Source of the DNA: UBA9676 sp963741615
Lineage (GTDB): Bacteria > Actinomycetota > Actinomycetes > Streptosporangiales > Streptosporangiaceae
Length of the DNA stretch: 64,000 nt
Assembly (NCBI GenBank): GCA_963741615.1
Contig: CAVUIU010000019.1
Location: 248,001 to 312,000, forward strand
Direction: 5' to 3'
In this document: positions 25,308 to 34,097 of the stretch, piece after piece
Layout: each line of letters begins with the position of its first letter
Numbering within the stretch: the first letter of the stretch is position 1
The notes under the pieces: generated by a model
Told to the model about the DNA's origin: nothing
The model's database searches: none
The model's input: the letters and a program-made list of their open reading frames with translations, nothing else
Position numbers and translations under genes: made by a program

Positions 25308-25522
25308 TCAGCGGAGAATCGCCTCCCAGATGCCAGCGAGCTGCTGCAGCCGTGCCCGGCTGAGCTTGGCGGTGAACGGTCACGGATCACCGCATCGTGA
25401 GTCCCCCGGGCGGCGTCGAGCCGTGCCCTGCCGTCGGGGGTCAGCCGTACCAGGAAGCTGCGCCGGTCCGCCGGGTCAACGGCCCGCTCGACCAGCCGGT
25501 CGCGTTCCAGCCGGGTCACCAT
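25308..25522 (-). pseudogene. MarR-family regulator remnant
   Basis: The minus strand reads MVTRLERDRLVERAVDP followed by ADRRSFLVRLTPDGRARLD, the wing and following helix of a MarR regulator. A frame change near 25380 leads to FTAKLSRARLQQLAGIWEAILR and a stop at 25308-25310. The N-terminal dimerisation part and the first HTH helices are missing, as the next gene ends only 24 bp upstream. The fragment is therefore a frameshifted, truncated gene with no expected function. Confidence 0.75.
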
Positions 25523-25545
25523 GTGGATCGTCCGTGATCATGGCT

Positions 25546-26325
25546 CTAGGCGGCGTCGGTACCGGAACCGGAGGCCACCCCGGGCCGCTCGGCCTCCGGC
25601 GCTGGTCCTGACCGCCGGCCCGGCGACGTCAGCCAGCAGCAGGCCCGGGCCCGGCTCTTGGCCTGCTGCGCGTACTCGTCCACGTACTCCTGGCCCGACA
25701 GATCCATCAGCGCGTACATGATCTCGTCGGTGACGGCCCGCAGGACCGTGTGGTCCGATTCCAGGCCGGAGTAACGGGAAAAATCGAGCGGTTTGCCGAA
25801 CCGGACACCGGGCCTGATCCGCAGCCGCGGCCTGATCTTGCCGGATGGCATGAACTCATACGTCCCCACCATGGCGGTCGGGATCACCGGTGCGCCGGAC
25901 TCCAGGGCGAGCCTGGCGACCCCGGTCTTGCCCCGGTACAGCCGCCCGTCGGGGGTCCGGGTGCCCTCCGGGTAGATACCGAGCACCCTCCCGGCGGCGA
26001 GCACCCGCAAGCCGGTCGCCAGTGCCCGCTCACTGGCCCTCCCCCCGGCCCGGTCCACCGGGATCTGCCCGACGCCGCTGAAGAACGCCTTGCTGACCAG
26101 GCCTTTCAGGCCACGCCCGGTGAAGTACTCGGCCTTGGCAAGGAAGGTCACCTTGCGCGGGAGTGGCAGCGGCCCGAAGAAGTGGTCCGCAAACGAGAGG
26201 TGGTTGCTGGCGAGGATGGCCGGGCCTTCCCGCGGCACGTTGTCGGTCCCCTCCGCCCAGGGCCGGAACACCAGGGCGAGGAACGGGCCGAGTATCGCCT
26301 TGACCACCCAGTAGAACACGCTCAC
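25546..26325 (-). CDS. plsC: 1-acyl-sn-glycerol-3-phosphate acyltransferase
   Basis: Adds the second acyl chain to lysophosphatidic acid in phospholipid synthesis at the membrane. The 259-residue protein has one N-terminal hydrophobic helix and the acyltransferase motifs NHLSFAD (41-47, catalytic H42 and D47), FFSGVGQIPVDR, and YPEGTRTPDGRLYRGKTG. The last ~35 residues are a variable Ala/Ser/Pro-rich tail. GTG at 26323-26325. Position matches Rv2182c. Divergent from the hydrolase gene. Confidence 0.9.
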   Translation of the reverse strand: MSVFYWVVKAILGPFLALVFRPWAEGTDNVPREGPAILASNHLSFADHFFGPLPLPRKVTFLAKAEYFTGRGLKGLVSKAFFSGVGQIPVDRAGGRASERALATGLRVLAAGRVLGIYPEGTRTPDGRLYRGKTGVARLALESGAPVIPTAMVGTYEFMPSGKIRPRLRIRPGVRFGKPLDFSRYSGLESDHTVLRAVTDEIMYALMDLSGQEYVDEYAQQAKSRARACCWLTSPGRRSGPAPEAERPGVASGSGTDAA

Positions 26326-26495
26326 ATCGTCCCACGTGATAGGGGGGAAAGTGAGTCTGGTGATGCTGTTGCCAGCGGCCCTTCACGTGACTTCCAGCCG
26401 CGGTCGGCCCGGGTGCGGGGCTAGGGTGCGCGCCGGCGGGCCGGCGTGCGACGATTCCAGCAGAGCGCGAGCACGCGCGGGAGAGGACGGCGATC

Positions 26496-27254
26496 ATGCC
26501 ACTGATGCCGGGCGCGGAGCCCTTCTTCCACTCTGGTGGCAGCACCGCGGTCCTGCTCTGCCACGGGTTCACGGGCACCCCGGCCACGTTGCGGCCGTGG
26601 GCGGACTACCTGGCCGACGCCGGGCTGACCGTGTCGCTGCCCCGGCTGCCGGGGCACGGCACCACCTGGCAGGAGATGGCCGGCACCCGCTGGGAGGACT
26701 GGTACGCGGAGATCGACCGCGCGTACGAGGAACTCCGCGGCCACGCGACCGAGGTCTTCGCCATGGGGATCTCGCTCGGTGGCTGCCTCGCGCTCCGGCT
26801 GGCCGAGCAGCGCGGGGACGGGGTCGCCGGCCTGGTGATCGTCAACCCGTCGATCACGGCCGACACCAAGCTCTTCCTGCTGGCTCCCGCGCTCAAGTTC
26901 GTCGTGCCCTCCCTCAAGGGGATCGGGAGCGACATCAAGAAGGAGGGTGCTCACGAGCTCTCCTATGACCGGGTGCCGGTCCGCGCCGCGTCCAGCCTGC
27001 CCCAGCTGTGGCGGCTGACCAGGGAGCGGCTCGCAGACGTGACCCAGCCCGTGCTCGCCTATCACAGCACCACCGACCACGTGGTGGGGCCCGGGAGCAT
27101 GCGGATCCTGCGGGCGGCGCTGCCCGCCGAACAGATGACCGTCCGCGAGTGCGGGAATAGCTATCACGTGGCGACGCTGGACAACGATGCGGGCGAAATC
27201 TTCGCGGGCAGCCTGGAGTTCGTCCGCGCCCACAGCCGGGCCGGGAAGGAATGA
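26496..27254 (+). CDS. Alpha/beta hydrolase, carboxylesterase type
   Basis: Predicted esterase/lipase of 252 residues. The lid-start block LLCHGFTGTPATLRP holds the oxyanion hole, the nucleophile elbow is GISLGG with S93, and acid and base are likely the Asp in STTDHVV and the His in NSYHVATLDND, as in Est30-type carboxylesterases and monoacylglycerol lipases. No signal peptide. Start ATG 26496 with GAGAGGACGG upstream. It sits beside plsC, suggesting lipid or ester turnover. Confidence 0.9.
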   Translation: MPLMPGAEPFFHSGGSTAVLLCHGFTGTPATLRPWADYLADAGLTVSLPRLPGHGTTWQEMAGTRWEDWYAEIDRAYEELRGHATEVFAMGISLGGCLALRLAEQRGDGVAGLVIVNPSITADTKLFLLAPALKFVVPSLKGIGSDIKKEGAHELSYDRVPVRAASSLPQLWRLTRERLADVTQPVLAYHSTTDHVVGPGSMRILRAALPAEQMTVRECGNSYHVATLDNDAGEIFAGSLEFVRAHSRAGKE

Positions 27255-27273
27255 GGGGGGGTGGGCCAGAGCG

Positions 27274-27987
27274 ATGTCAGGTGATGCCAGCGACGAGGAG
27301 GCTGCCTGGCGCGAGCTGGTCGCCCAGTACAGCGCCCCGGCGGCGACCGAGGGCGGCGCGCCCTGGCCGGTCCGGGAGGAGCTGTCCGGCACCCGGCAGG
27401 CGCCATCCCGCGCTCCGGGCGTCACCGGCGCCGGCGAGCAGGCCGACCCCGCCACCCGGGATCAGGGCGATCCCGACGACCGGGAGCGGGCCGGTACCGA
27501 CGACCGGGAGCAGGCCGGTCCCGACGACCGGGAGCGGGCCGGTACCGACGACCGGGAGCAGGCCGGTCCCGATAGCCGGGAGCGGGCCGGTACCGGCGCC
27601 GGGGAGCAGGCGGACCCCGACGGGGCCCAGAAACCCCCGCAGGAATGGACCGACCCGATCCCGGGGGTGATCCCCGCCCCACCCCATGTCCGCATCGTCC
27701 GCCCGGCTGCCCCGGCTCCGCTGCCGCCGACCGGTGACGACGAGCATTTCGTGCCGCCGGTACCGCCACCACTGCCCCGGCTGGACCCGGTCAGCAAGGG
27801 AGCCTGGGCCGCGCTGTTCGGCGGCCCCGCGTACCTGCTGCTCGCCGTGCTGCTCGGCTGGGTGGTGCCAAGCTGGGCCGGGTTCTGTGCGATAGCCGCC
27901 TTCGTCGGCGGGTTCGCGACCCTCGTGGTCCGGATGGGTGACCGGCCGCCGAACGATTCCGGCCCCGACGACGGGGCCGTGGTCTAG
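27274..27987 (+). CDS. Actinobacterial membrane protein with repeat-rich N-terminus
   Basis: A 237-residue protein of unknown function. Residues 1-50 are conserved-looking and acidic, about 68-107 consist of five 8-residue repeats of the DDRE-R/Q-AG-T/P type, 110-165 are Pro-rich, and two hydrophobic helices follow (about AWAALFGGPAYLLLAVLLGW and SWAGFCAIAAFVGGFATLVV). The N-terminus would be cytoplasmic. ATG 27274 is the first plausible start, 19 bp after the hydrolase, so cotranscription is likely. Ends 8 bp from the convergent glucokinase. Confidence 0.7.
   Translation: MSGDASDEEAAWRELVAQYSAPAATEGGAPWPVREELSGTRQAPSRAPGVTGAGEQADPATRDQGDPDDRERAGTDDREQAGPDDRERAGTDDREQAGPDSRERAGTGAGEQADPDGAQKPPQEWTDPIPGVIPAPPHVRIVRPAAPAPLPPTGDDEHFVPPVPPPLPRLDPVSKGAWAALFGGPAYLLLAVLLGWVVPSWAGFCAIAAFVGGFATLVVRMGDRPPNDSGPDDGAVV
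27475..27594 (+). repeat. 24-bp tandem repeat, five copies, alternating two variants
   Basis: Two 24-bp variants alternate (ending GGTACC and GGTCCC), giving a 48-bp higher-order period. Each unit encodes eight residues (DDRERAGT / DDREQAGP). The fifth copy has diverged at its start. Confidence 0.92.
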
Positions 27988-27995
27988 CGCCCGGG

Positions 27996-28964
27996 TCAGT
28001 CCCCCGCGGCGGGCGCGCGGCCGGCCTGCGCCGCGAGGTCGGCGGCGCCCACGATCCCCGCGTCGGCACCGAGCTCGGCCAGCCGGATCTGCGCCCGGTG
28101 CCGGTACGATCCCCCGGTCAGCCCTCTCCGGAAAGCTGCCCGGGCGGGGCCGATCAGCAGTTCACCGGCGTCGGACACGCCGCCGCCGATGACAAAGCAG
28201 CCCGGATCGAGGATGGCCGCCAGATCCGCCAGCCCCTGGCCAAGCCAGCCGCCGACCGTCCCGAAACACCGCACCGCCCCTGGGTCGCCCTCCTGTGCGG
28301 CCTGGGTGACCTGCGAGCCGGTGATTCCCTCGGGACTCCCCCCGGCGAGCTGAAGCAGCCGGACGGCCGCTCCGGGCGAGCGCCTGGCGAATTCGCGGGC
28401 CTCGGCGACCAGGGCACTGCCACTTGCGTACTGCTCCCAGCAGCCGCGGTTGCCGCACCCGCACAACCGGCCGTCGGGCACCACCCGGTAGTGCCCCGGC
28501 TCGCCGGCCATGCCCCACCGGCCGCGGTAGAGCCTGCCGTCCAGCACGATGCCGCTCCCGATGCCGGTGCCGACCGCGACGAAGATGACATGCGCGTGCC
28601 CGCGTGCCGCGCCGAACTTCACCTCCGCCCAGGCGCTGGCGTTCGCGTCGTTCTCCACCACCACCGGCAGCCCGACGAGGTCCTCGACCCGCCGGCGCAG
28701 GGGCTCCTCACGCCACGCCAGGTTGGGCGCGAAGCGCACGTTGCCGCGTGCCTCATCGATGAAACCGGCAGCCCCCAGGCCGACGGCCCGCACCTGATGC
28801 CGGCTCAGCAGCCCGGTGACGACCTCGGCGATCGCCTGCTCGGTGTGTGGCGGGCTGGCCGAGGGGGTGGCCCGCCGCAGTTTCTCGATGATCTTCCCCT
28901 GCTCATCGACCACCCCCGCCGCGATCTTGGTCCCCCCGATATCAACCCCGATCGTCAGGCTCAT
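27996..28964 (-). CDS. glkA: ROK-family glucokinase
   Basis: ATP-dependent glucose phosphorylation; in Streptomyces GlkA also mediates carbon catabolite repression. The 322-residue protein begins with IGVDIGGTKIAAGVV (ATP phosphate loop), has the catalytic Asp in VVENDANA, and the ROK zinc site CGCGNRGCWE after GEPGHYRVV. Start ATG 28962-28964 lies inside the 3' end of the upstream SCO2127-like gene (23-bp overlap), so translation is probably coupled. This glkA/SCO2127 pairing is the same as in Streptomyces. Confidence 0.95.
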   Translation of the reverse strand: MSLTIGVDIGGTKIAAGVVDEQGKIIEKLRRATPSASPPHTEQAIAEVVTGLLSRHQVRAVGLGAAGFIDEARGNVRFAPNLAWREEPLRRRVEDLVGLPVVVENDANASAWAEVKFGAARGHAHVIFVAVGTGIGSGIVLDGRLYRGRWGMAGEPGHYRVVPDGRLCGCGNRGCWEQYASGSALVAEAREFARRSPGAAVRLLQLAGGSPEGITGSQVTQAAQEGDPGAVRCFGTVGGWLGQGLADLAAILDPGCFVIGGGVSDAGELLIGPARAAFRRGLTGGSYRHRAQIRLAELGADAGIVGAADLAAQAGRAPAAGD

Positions 28965-29538
28965 CCGGCGGTCCTTCGGGAGGGCCCGTCGGTTCCGGCT
29001 CGTCCGCTGGACCCTGTTCCGTCACATCGGCTGGACCCTGTTCCGTCACATCGGCTGGACCCTGTTCCGTCACATCGGCTGGACCCTGTTCCGTCACATC
29101 GGCTGGACCCTGTTCCGTCACATCAGCCGAGGTAGCGCTGGATGGAGACGGAGACGGAGGCGGCGACTGAGCCGGGCCGGCATCCGGCTTGGCCGTCCTG
29201 TTGGCGGAGGCCAGGGCCGATTCGAAGGCGGCCAGCGTGTCCTGTGCGACCGTGGCGAGCGCGTCGGTGGCGGCCGCCACCTGGGACGTCACCCCCGGCC
29301 CCGACTCCCTGAGCGCACGGGCGGCCCGGCATATCGGGCACCACGCGCACTCGGGGGCCTCGTCGGCCGGCGCGGTGGTCGCTCTCTCCCACACGTCGAC
29401 GGGCCCTTCGCTCCGCCGGAGCACCGAGCGGAGCTGATCGCTGACCTCCCGGCTCACCCCGCGGGCACCCGAACGGACCAGCCATCGCTGGAGATCGCCG
29501 ATCAGGTCCGGGCCGGATCGGCTGGGCTGCTGTGTCAC
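28942..29538 (-). CDS. SCO2127-like / DUF5304-type protein with five-copy repeat
   Basis: A 198-residue protein upstream of and overlapping glkA. The N-terminal 65 residues include a helical segment and a possible metal-binding CAWCPICRAARALRE motif; a helical part follows (about 80-115), then a Pro/Ser stretch and five ADVTEQGP repeats, ending in a Pro/Asp/Glu tail. From memory, the equivalent gene SCO2127 of Streptomyces influences glucose uptake and glucokinase activity. GTG at 29536-29538 overlaps the stop of the SRPBCC gene. Molecular function unknown. Confidence 0.75.
   Translation of the reverse strand: MTQQPSRSGPDLIGDLQRWLVRSGARGVSREVSDQLRSVLRRSEGPVDVWERATTAPADEAPECAWCPICRAARALRESGPGVTSQVAAATDALATVAQDTLAAFESALASANRTAKPDAGPAQSPPPSPSPSSATSADVTEQGPADVTEQGPADVTEQGPADVTEQGPADVTEQGPADEPEPTGPPEGPPDEPDDRG
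29011..29130 (-). repeat. 24-bp tandem repeat, five copies, in the SCO2127-like gene
   Basis: Four identical 24-bp units and one diverged unit encode ADVTEQGP on the minus strand. Near-perfect identity between copies indicates a recent expansion. Confidence 0.95.
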
Positions 29539-29987
29539 GTCCCGTCTCCTTCCCCGGACTCGGCCCGGCCCCTGAGCCCTTTCAGCGCGGTGTCGATGAT
29601 GGTCTTCTCCGCTCTGCGCTTCAGCATTCCCAGCATCGGGATCCGGACATCCACCGCGAGATCGTAGGTCACCTCGGTGCCTCCATCGGCGTCAGCCAGG
29701 AGGTACCCACCGCTGAGGGCGGTGATAACCGATCCGGGCTCGGCAAGATCCCACCGCACCCCGGCGTCGGCGTCCCAATCATAGGAGAGGACGTAGCTAT
29801 CCTTGATCACCCCGGCGTCCAGCTGGAACCGCACCAGGCTGGCCCGGCCGTCGCCATCACTGGCGACGACCTCGGCCGACCGCACGCCGGTGGCCCACTC
29901 CGGGTAGGAGGCGAAGTCGGCGATCACGGTCATGACATCCGCCCTGGATGCGGCCACGGTGATGCTGGACATCGTCCTGTCAGCCAT
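29535..29987 (-). CDS. SRPBCC (START/Bet v1-like) domain protein
   Basis: A 150-residue protein with the START-like fold pattern SITVAASRADVMTVIADFASYPEWATGVRSAEVV and C-terminal amphipathic helix MLKRRAEKTIIDTALKGLRGR. Such domains bind hydrophobic ligands; ligand unknown. Position corresponds to mycobacterial Rv2185c. The ATG at 29985-29987 has TACGCT 6 nt upstream, and the stop overlaps the next start, so SRPBCC, SCO2127-like and glkA probably form one operon. Confidence 0.87.
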   Translation of the reverse strand: MADRTMSSITVAASRADVMTVIADFASYPEWATGVRSAEVVASDGDGRASLVRFQLDAGVIKDSYVLSYDWDADAGVRWDLAEPGSVITALSGGYLLADADGGTEVTYDLAVDVRIPMLGMLKRRAEKTIIDTALKGLRGRAESGEGDGT

Positions 29988-29993
29988 GCTCGG

Positions 29994-29999
29994 AGCGTA
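29994..29999 (-). promoter_or_regulatory. -10 hexamer TACGCT, leaderless SRPBCC-glkA operon start
   Basis: Reads TACGCT on the minus strand, 6 nt before the ATG at 29987, giving the glkA operon its own promoter downstream of the phosphoesterase gene. Confidence 0.6.
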
Positions 30000-30002
30000 C
30001 CG

Positions 30003-30770
30003 CTACAGCTCCAGCACATAGGGCTCCCCGGTGGCGCGGAAGTGGCCCACGTTGATGCACTCGGTGCGCCCGATCCGGACTCGGCGGGCGAGCGGCTGGT
30101 GCACATGCCCGAACAGCACGTGGCGGGGCTGGGTCCGCCTGATGTGGTCGAGCAGCGCGTCACTGCCCCGCTCGACTCTCCGGGCGACCGTGTCGTACAG
30201 AAGCTGGGGCACGGCCGGCGGGATGTGGGAGCAGAGCACGTCGACCGCTCCCACCGCCGCCACCTTGGCCGCGAACGCGTCATCGTCGATCTCGTTGGGC
30301 GTCCGGTAGGGCGAGCGCAGCCCGCCGCCCACGAAACCGAACGTCCAGCCACCGAGTTCCATCCGCTCCCCGTCGAGCACGCGGTGCCCGGGCCGCAGGT
30401 GCTCGCCCCACATGGGGGGGATGTCCACGTTGCCGTAGGTCAGGTAGGCGGGCTCGGGCAGGGCCGCGAACAGTTCCGCGTACTGGCGGGAGGCGGCGCT
30501 GCGGAGGTGCTGGGCCGGATCGCCGCCGAGCCGTCGCCAGAGCCCGGCGGACATGGCCCGCGCCTCGTCGAACTGCTTCGCGGTCCTCAGTTCCACGAAC
30601 TGACGCGCTGCCTCCGCGCCGAACAGTTCCGCGAAGATCCCCTGCCCGGAGTCGGCGTAGTCGACGAACAGCAGCAGGTCCCCCAGGCACAGCAGCGCGT
30701 CGGCACCGGCGGCCGCGTGGCGCAGCGGAGCCGCCGCCCCGTGCACGTCGCTGACCACGTGAACCCGCAT
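30003..30770 (-). CDS. Calcineurin-like metallophosphoesterase
   Basis: Predicted dinuclear-metal phosphoesterase of 255 residues. Metal-binding blocks in order: SDVHG (7-11), CLGDLLLFVD, YGNVD (usual GNHD, with Val for His), CSHIPP and FGHVHQP. The missing His in the third block normally stabilises the leaving group, so activity may differ from the textbook family. Substrate unknown. The ATG has TACAGT 6 nt upstream. Confidence 0.85.
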   Translation of the reverse strand: MRVHVVSDVHGAAAPLRHAAAGADALLCLGDLLLFVDYADSGQGIFAELFGAEAARQFVELRTAKQFDEARAMSAGLWRRLGGDPAQHLRSAASRQYAELFAALPEPAYLTYGNVDIPPMWGEHLRPGHRVLDGERMELGGWTFGFVGGGLRSPYRTPNEIDDDAFAAKVAAVGAVDVLCSHIPPAVPQLLYDTVARRVERGSDALLDHIRRTQPRHVLFGHVHQPLARRVRIGRTECINVGHFRATGEPYVLEL

Positions 30771-30776
30771 GCCGCC

Positions 30777-30782
30777 ACTGTA
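30777..30782 (-). promoter_or_regulatory. -10 hexamer TACAGT, leaderless phosphoesterase start
   Basis: Reads TACAGT on the minus strand, 6 nt before the ATG at 30770. Confidence 0.6.
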
Positions 30783-30872
30783 AGCAGCGGACCGCCACGC
30801 CGCGAGTGAGCGGGCCCGCTGCCGGGAACCCGCTCAGACGGCGGCAGGTGGCCGCTCCCGCGGGGCCGGCTT

Positions 30873-30892
30873 AAGCTACCAGAAGGTAAGTT
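30873..30892. promoter_or_regulatory. Imperfect inverted repeat upstream of fadD
   Basis: AAGCTACC-AGAA-GGTAAGTT is an inverted repeat with six of eight matches per arm, centred 68 bp before the fadD ATG. It resembles TetR-type operators of fatty acid genes in shape. No regulator gene is adjacent, so the assignment is open. Confidence 0.35.
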
Positions 30893-30950
30893 CCGGGCCC
30901 CGGACGCAGCATGGTCCCGCCAGCGGTGCGGGCCGGTGCAAGGAGGCGCC

Positions 30951-32852
30951 ATGCGTGAGTACAGCACCCCGGCCGTCGTCGACACACCCGCCTCCGCACG
31001 CCTGACCGACACCGTCTTCGACCGGGCGGAGCGCGACCCGGACGCGGTGGTCCTGCGGCGCAAGACGGTGCCGGCCCGGGCCGGGCACGGCGATGGGGGG
31101 ACGGCGTGGCGCGACGTTACCGCGCGCGAGTTCCGTGACGACGTCGCCGCGCTCGCCAAGGGCTTCATCGCGGCCGGGATCGGCGAGGGCGACCGGGTCG
31201 CCCTCATGTCGCGCACGCGTTACGAATGGACGGTGGCCGACTACGCGATCTGGGCGGCCGGCGCGGTCGCGGTCCCCGTGTACGAGACCTCCTCCGCCGA
31301 GCAGGTGGAATGGATACTGGGCGACTCGGGCGCCCGGGCGGTCGTGGTCGAGACCCGGGCACACCTGGAGACGGTCACCGAGGTGCTGCGGCAGGTGCCC
31401 GACGTGCAGCGGGTGTGGGCGATCGATGCCGACCCGCCGACGGCCGCGGGCGGGCCGGGCGGACTGACCGGCGCGCCGGCCGCCGAGACGCTCGACGCGC
31501 TGGCAGCCGAGGGGGCCGGCCTCAGCGACACCGACCTCGCCCGCCGCCGGATGTCGGCCGGGGCAGGAGACTTCGCCACGATCATCTACACCTCGGGCAC
31601 CACCGGCCGCCCGAAGGGGTGCGAGATCACCCATGGCAACCTGCTGGCGAACGCGCGCAATGCGGTCCACGGACCGCTATCGGTGGTCTTCGAGATCCCC
31701 GGCGCGTCAACCCTGCTTTTCCTCCCGCTCGCGCACTCGTTCGCGCGCATCATCGAGGTGGCCGTCATCGAGGCCGGTGCCGTGCTCGGCCACACCCCGA
31801 ACCTGGGCAACCTGCTGCCTGATCTGGCCACCTTCCAGCCCACGTTCATCCTGGCCGTGCCCAGGGTGTTCGAGAAGATCTACAACAGCGCGGAGCAGCA
31901 GGCGTCGGGAAGCGCGGTCAAGGGCGCGGTCTTCCACGCGGCCGCGCGGACCGCGATCGCCTGGAGCAGCGCGTTCGGCACCCAGGACACCGACTCGGAC
32001 GCGGGGCCGGGAGCCGTGCTTCGGCTCCAGCATTCCGTCTTCGACCGCCTGGTCTACCGCAAGCTCCGCACCGCGGTCGGCGGCCGGGTCCGCTACTCGG
32101 TGTCCGGCGGCGCACCGCTCGGGGAACGGCTCGGCCATTTCTTCCGTGGCGCCGGGATCACCATCATCGAGGGATACGGGCTCACCGAGACGACCGCCGC
32201 CGCCACGGTGAACCGGCCGCGCCGCAACAAGATCGGCACTGTGGGCCAGCCGCTGCCCGGTGTGTCCGTGCGGATCGCCGAGGACGGGGAGATCCTCATC
32301 TCCGGGCACAACCGGTTCATCGGCTACTGGCACAACGACACTGCGACGGCCGAGGCCCTGACCCCGGACGGCTGGCTGCGCAGCGGCGACATCGGCGAAC
32401 TCGACAGCGAAGGCTACCTGCGGGTGACCGGCCGGAAGAAGGAGCTGATCGTGACCGCCGGCGGCAAGAACGTCTCGCCGGCCGTACTCGAGGACAGGAT
32501 CCGCGCCCACCCCCTGGTCAGCCAGTGCCTGGTGGTGGGGGACGGCCGCCCCTATGTGGCCTGCCTGATCACCCTGGATCCCGAGGCCATCGGCCCCTGG
32601 CTGGCCCGCCATGGCCGCCCGGCGGACACCAGCCTCGCCGACCTGACCGGGGACCCGGACCTGATCGCCGACCTGCAGTCCGCGGTGGATGAGGCCAACA
32701 AGGCGGTGTCCCGGGCGGAAGCCATCAAGAGGTTCCGCGTGCTCGCCACCGACTTCACCGAGCAGGACGGATACCTGACGCCCTCGCTCAAGATGCGCCG
32801 GAACGTGGTCACGAAGGATTTCGCCGACCAGATCGAGGCGCTCTACTCCTAG
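30951..32852 (+). CDS. Long-chain fatty acid-CoA ligase (FadD15-type)
   Basis: A 633-residue AMP-binding enzyme activating long-chain fatty acids. It has TIIYTSGTTGRPKGCEITHGN, the gate-region LPLAHSFARI, YSVSGGAPLGERLGHFFRGAG, EGYGLTETTA, GWLRSGDIGEL and the hinge RKKELIVTAGGKNVSP; the long C-terminal domain matches the ACSL/FAA group. ATG 30951 has a perfect AAGGAGG at 30940-30946. Position matches Rv2187 fadD15. An inverted repeat just upstream may control it. Confidence 0.93.
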   Translation: MREYSTPAVVDTPASARLTDTVFDRAERDPDAVVLRRKTVPARAGHGDGGTAWRDVTAREFRDDVAALAKGFIAAGIGEGDRVALMSRTRYEWTVADYAIWAAGAVAVPVYETSSAEQVEWILGDSGARAVVVETRAHLETVTEVLRQVPDVQRVWAIDADPPTAAGGPGGLTGAPAAETLDALAAEGAGLSDTDLARRRMSAGAGDFATIIYTSGTTGRPKGCEITHGNLLANARNAVHGPLSVVFEIPGASTLLFLPLAHSFARIIEVAVIEAGAVLGHTPNLGNLLPDLATFQPTFILAVPRVFEKIYNSAEQQASGSAVKGAVFHAAARTAIAWSSAFGTQDTDSDAGPGAVLRLQHSVFDRLVYRKLRTAVGGRVRYSVSGGAPLGERLGHFFRGAGITIIEGYGLTETTAAATVNRPRRNKIGTVGQPLPGVSVRIAEDGEILISGHNRFIGYWHNDTATAEALTPDGWLRSGDIGELDSEGYLRVTGRKKELIVTAGGKNVSPAVLEDRIRAHPLVSQCLVVGDGRPYVACLITLDPEAIGPWLARHGRPADTSLADLTGDPDLIADLQSAVDEANKAVSRAEAIKRFRVLATDFTEQDGYLTPSLKMRRNVVTKDFADQIEALYS

Positions 32853-32870
32853 CCCGCCAGGACCGCACCC

Positions 32871-33998
32871 CTAGCCGGCCAGGATCCGCTCCAGCCGCTG
32901 CGCGACCAGGTCCCACCGCCATTCCTGGTCCACCCAGGCCATGCCCTTCTCCCCCATGGCCCTGGCGCCGGCCGGGTCGGCGAGCAGGTGCACGACCCGG
33001 TCGGCGACCTCTGCCTGGCTGCGTCCCGAGACGACATACCCGGTCTCGCCGGCCCGGATGGCGTCGGGCGCGTTGCCGGAGTCGCCGCCGATCACGGGCA
33101 GGCCGGCCGCGGACGCCTCCAGGTAGACGATGCCGAGACCTTCGACGTCCAGGCCATGCCTGCGGGTGCGGCAGGGCATCGCGAACACGTCCCCGGCGTC
33201 GTAGTAGGCCGGCAGCTCGGCCCACGGCACGGATCCGGCGAAGATGACCGACCCGGCCACCCCGAGCCCGCTGGCCAGCCGCCGCAGGCGGCCGGCGTAG
33301 GGCCCGCCGCCGACCAGCAGCAGCGCCGCGTCTGGGATCGCGGCCCGGACGTCCGGCCAGGCGCGGATCAGCGTGTCCTGTCCCTTGCGGGGCACGAGGC
33401 GGGACACGCAGATCACCACCGGCCTGCCGCCGAGCCCGAGCCGTTCCCGGAGGGCCGCACCCCCCACGCCGGGGCGGAAGGCGCCGGAGTCGACCCCGGG
33501 CGCGAGCCGGGTCATCCGCGCCGCAGCCGCCGGGGACAGCGCGCGCGCCAGCCGCACCCGGGTGTACTCACCGAGGTAGGTGACCGTGTCCACGGAGTCG
33601 CCTATCCGGCGGAGCAGGCAGCGCGCGGCAGGCAGCACCGCCCAGCCCGCCTCATGGCCGTGGGTGATGGCCACCAGCCGCCGCGCCCCCGCCCGCCGCA
33701 GCGACGGTGCGAGCAGGCCCAGCGGCGCCGCCGCGCCGAACAGCACCGTGTCGCAGCCGCCCCGGTCGAGCAGCCCGGCGGCCCGCCGCGCCACCGACGG
33801 CACCGGCAGCATCAGGGACGTGGGATGGCGTTCGACCGGGAAGGGAAGCGCGGCGTCGAACTCGGCCGCTCCCTCCCATGCGGGCGCGTAGACGCTGACA
33901 CTGCCCGCCGGGAGCCGGACCGCGAGGGCGTGCACGAAGGACTGGATCCCGCCGGCCCGTGGCGGGAAATCGTTGGTCACGATCAGGACCTTCGGCAT
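32871..33998 (-). CDS. pimB: GT4 glycosyltransferase, PimB'-like phosphatidylinositol mannosyltransferase
   Basis: Predicted GDP-mannose-dependent alpha-mannosyltransferase acting at the inner membrane face in phosphatidylinositol mannoside synthesis. The 375-residue GT-B protein begins KVLIVTNDFPPRAGGIQSFV, has VSRLVPRKGQDTLI for the donor phosphate, and the EX7E motif in DVEGLGIVYLEASAAG. Gene order (next to fadD15 and NlpC/P60) matches Rv2188c pimB'. I chose ATG 33996-33998, preceded by GGGGAG; an upstream start would add 11 unconserved residues. Confidence 0.88.
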   Translation of the reverse strand: MPKVLIVTNDFPPRAGGIQSFVHALAVRLPAGSVSVYAPAWEGAAEFDAALPFPVERHPTSLMLPVPSVARRAAGLLDRGGCDTVLFGAAAPLGLLAPSLRRAGARRLVAITHGHEAGWAVLPAARCLLRRIGDSVDTVTYLGEYTRVRLARALSPAAAARMTRLAPGVDSGAFRPGVGGAALRERLGLGGRPVVICVSRLVPRKGQDTLIRAWPDVRAAIPDAALLLVGGGPYAGRLRRLASGLGVAGSVIFAGSVPWAELPAYYDAGDVFAMPCRTRRHGLDVEGLGIVYLEASAAGLPVIGGDSGNAPDAIRAGETGYVVSGRSQAEVADRVVHLLADPAGARAMGEKGMAWVDQEWRWDLVAQRLERILAG

Positions 33999-34039
33999 CG
34001 CGCTCCCCGCTCCTGCGCTGCCCGGCGGCAACGGGGGCG

Positions 34040-34045
34040 ATTCTA
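34040..34045 (-). promoter_or_regulatory. -10 hexamer TAGAAT upstream of the mannosyltransferase
   Basis: Reads TAGAAT on the minus strand. The transcript would start near 34033, giving a ~35-nt leader with the GGGGAG ribosome site before ATG 33998. No good -35 is seen. Confidence 0.5.
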
Positions 34046-34097
34046 GTGGTACCGGCGTCCCCGGTACCGGCCGCCGGGCAGCGTCAGCAGCCGGAGG

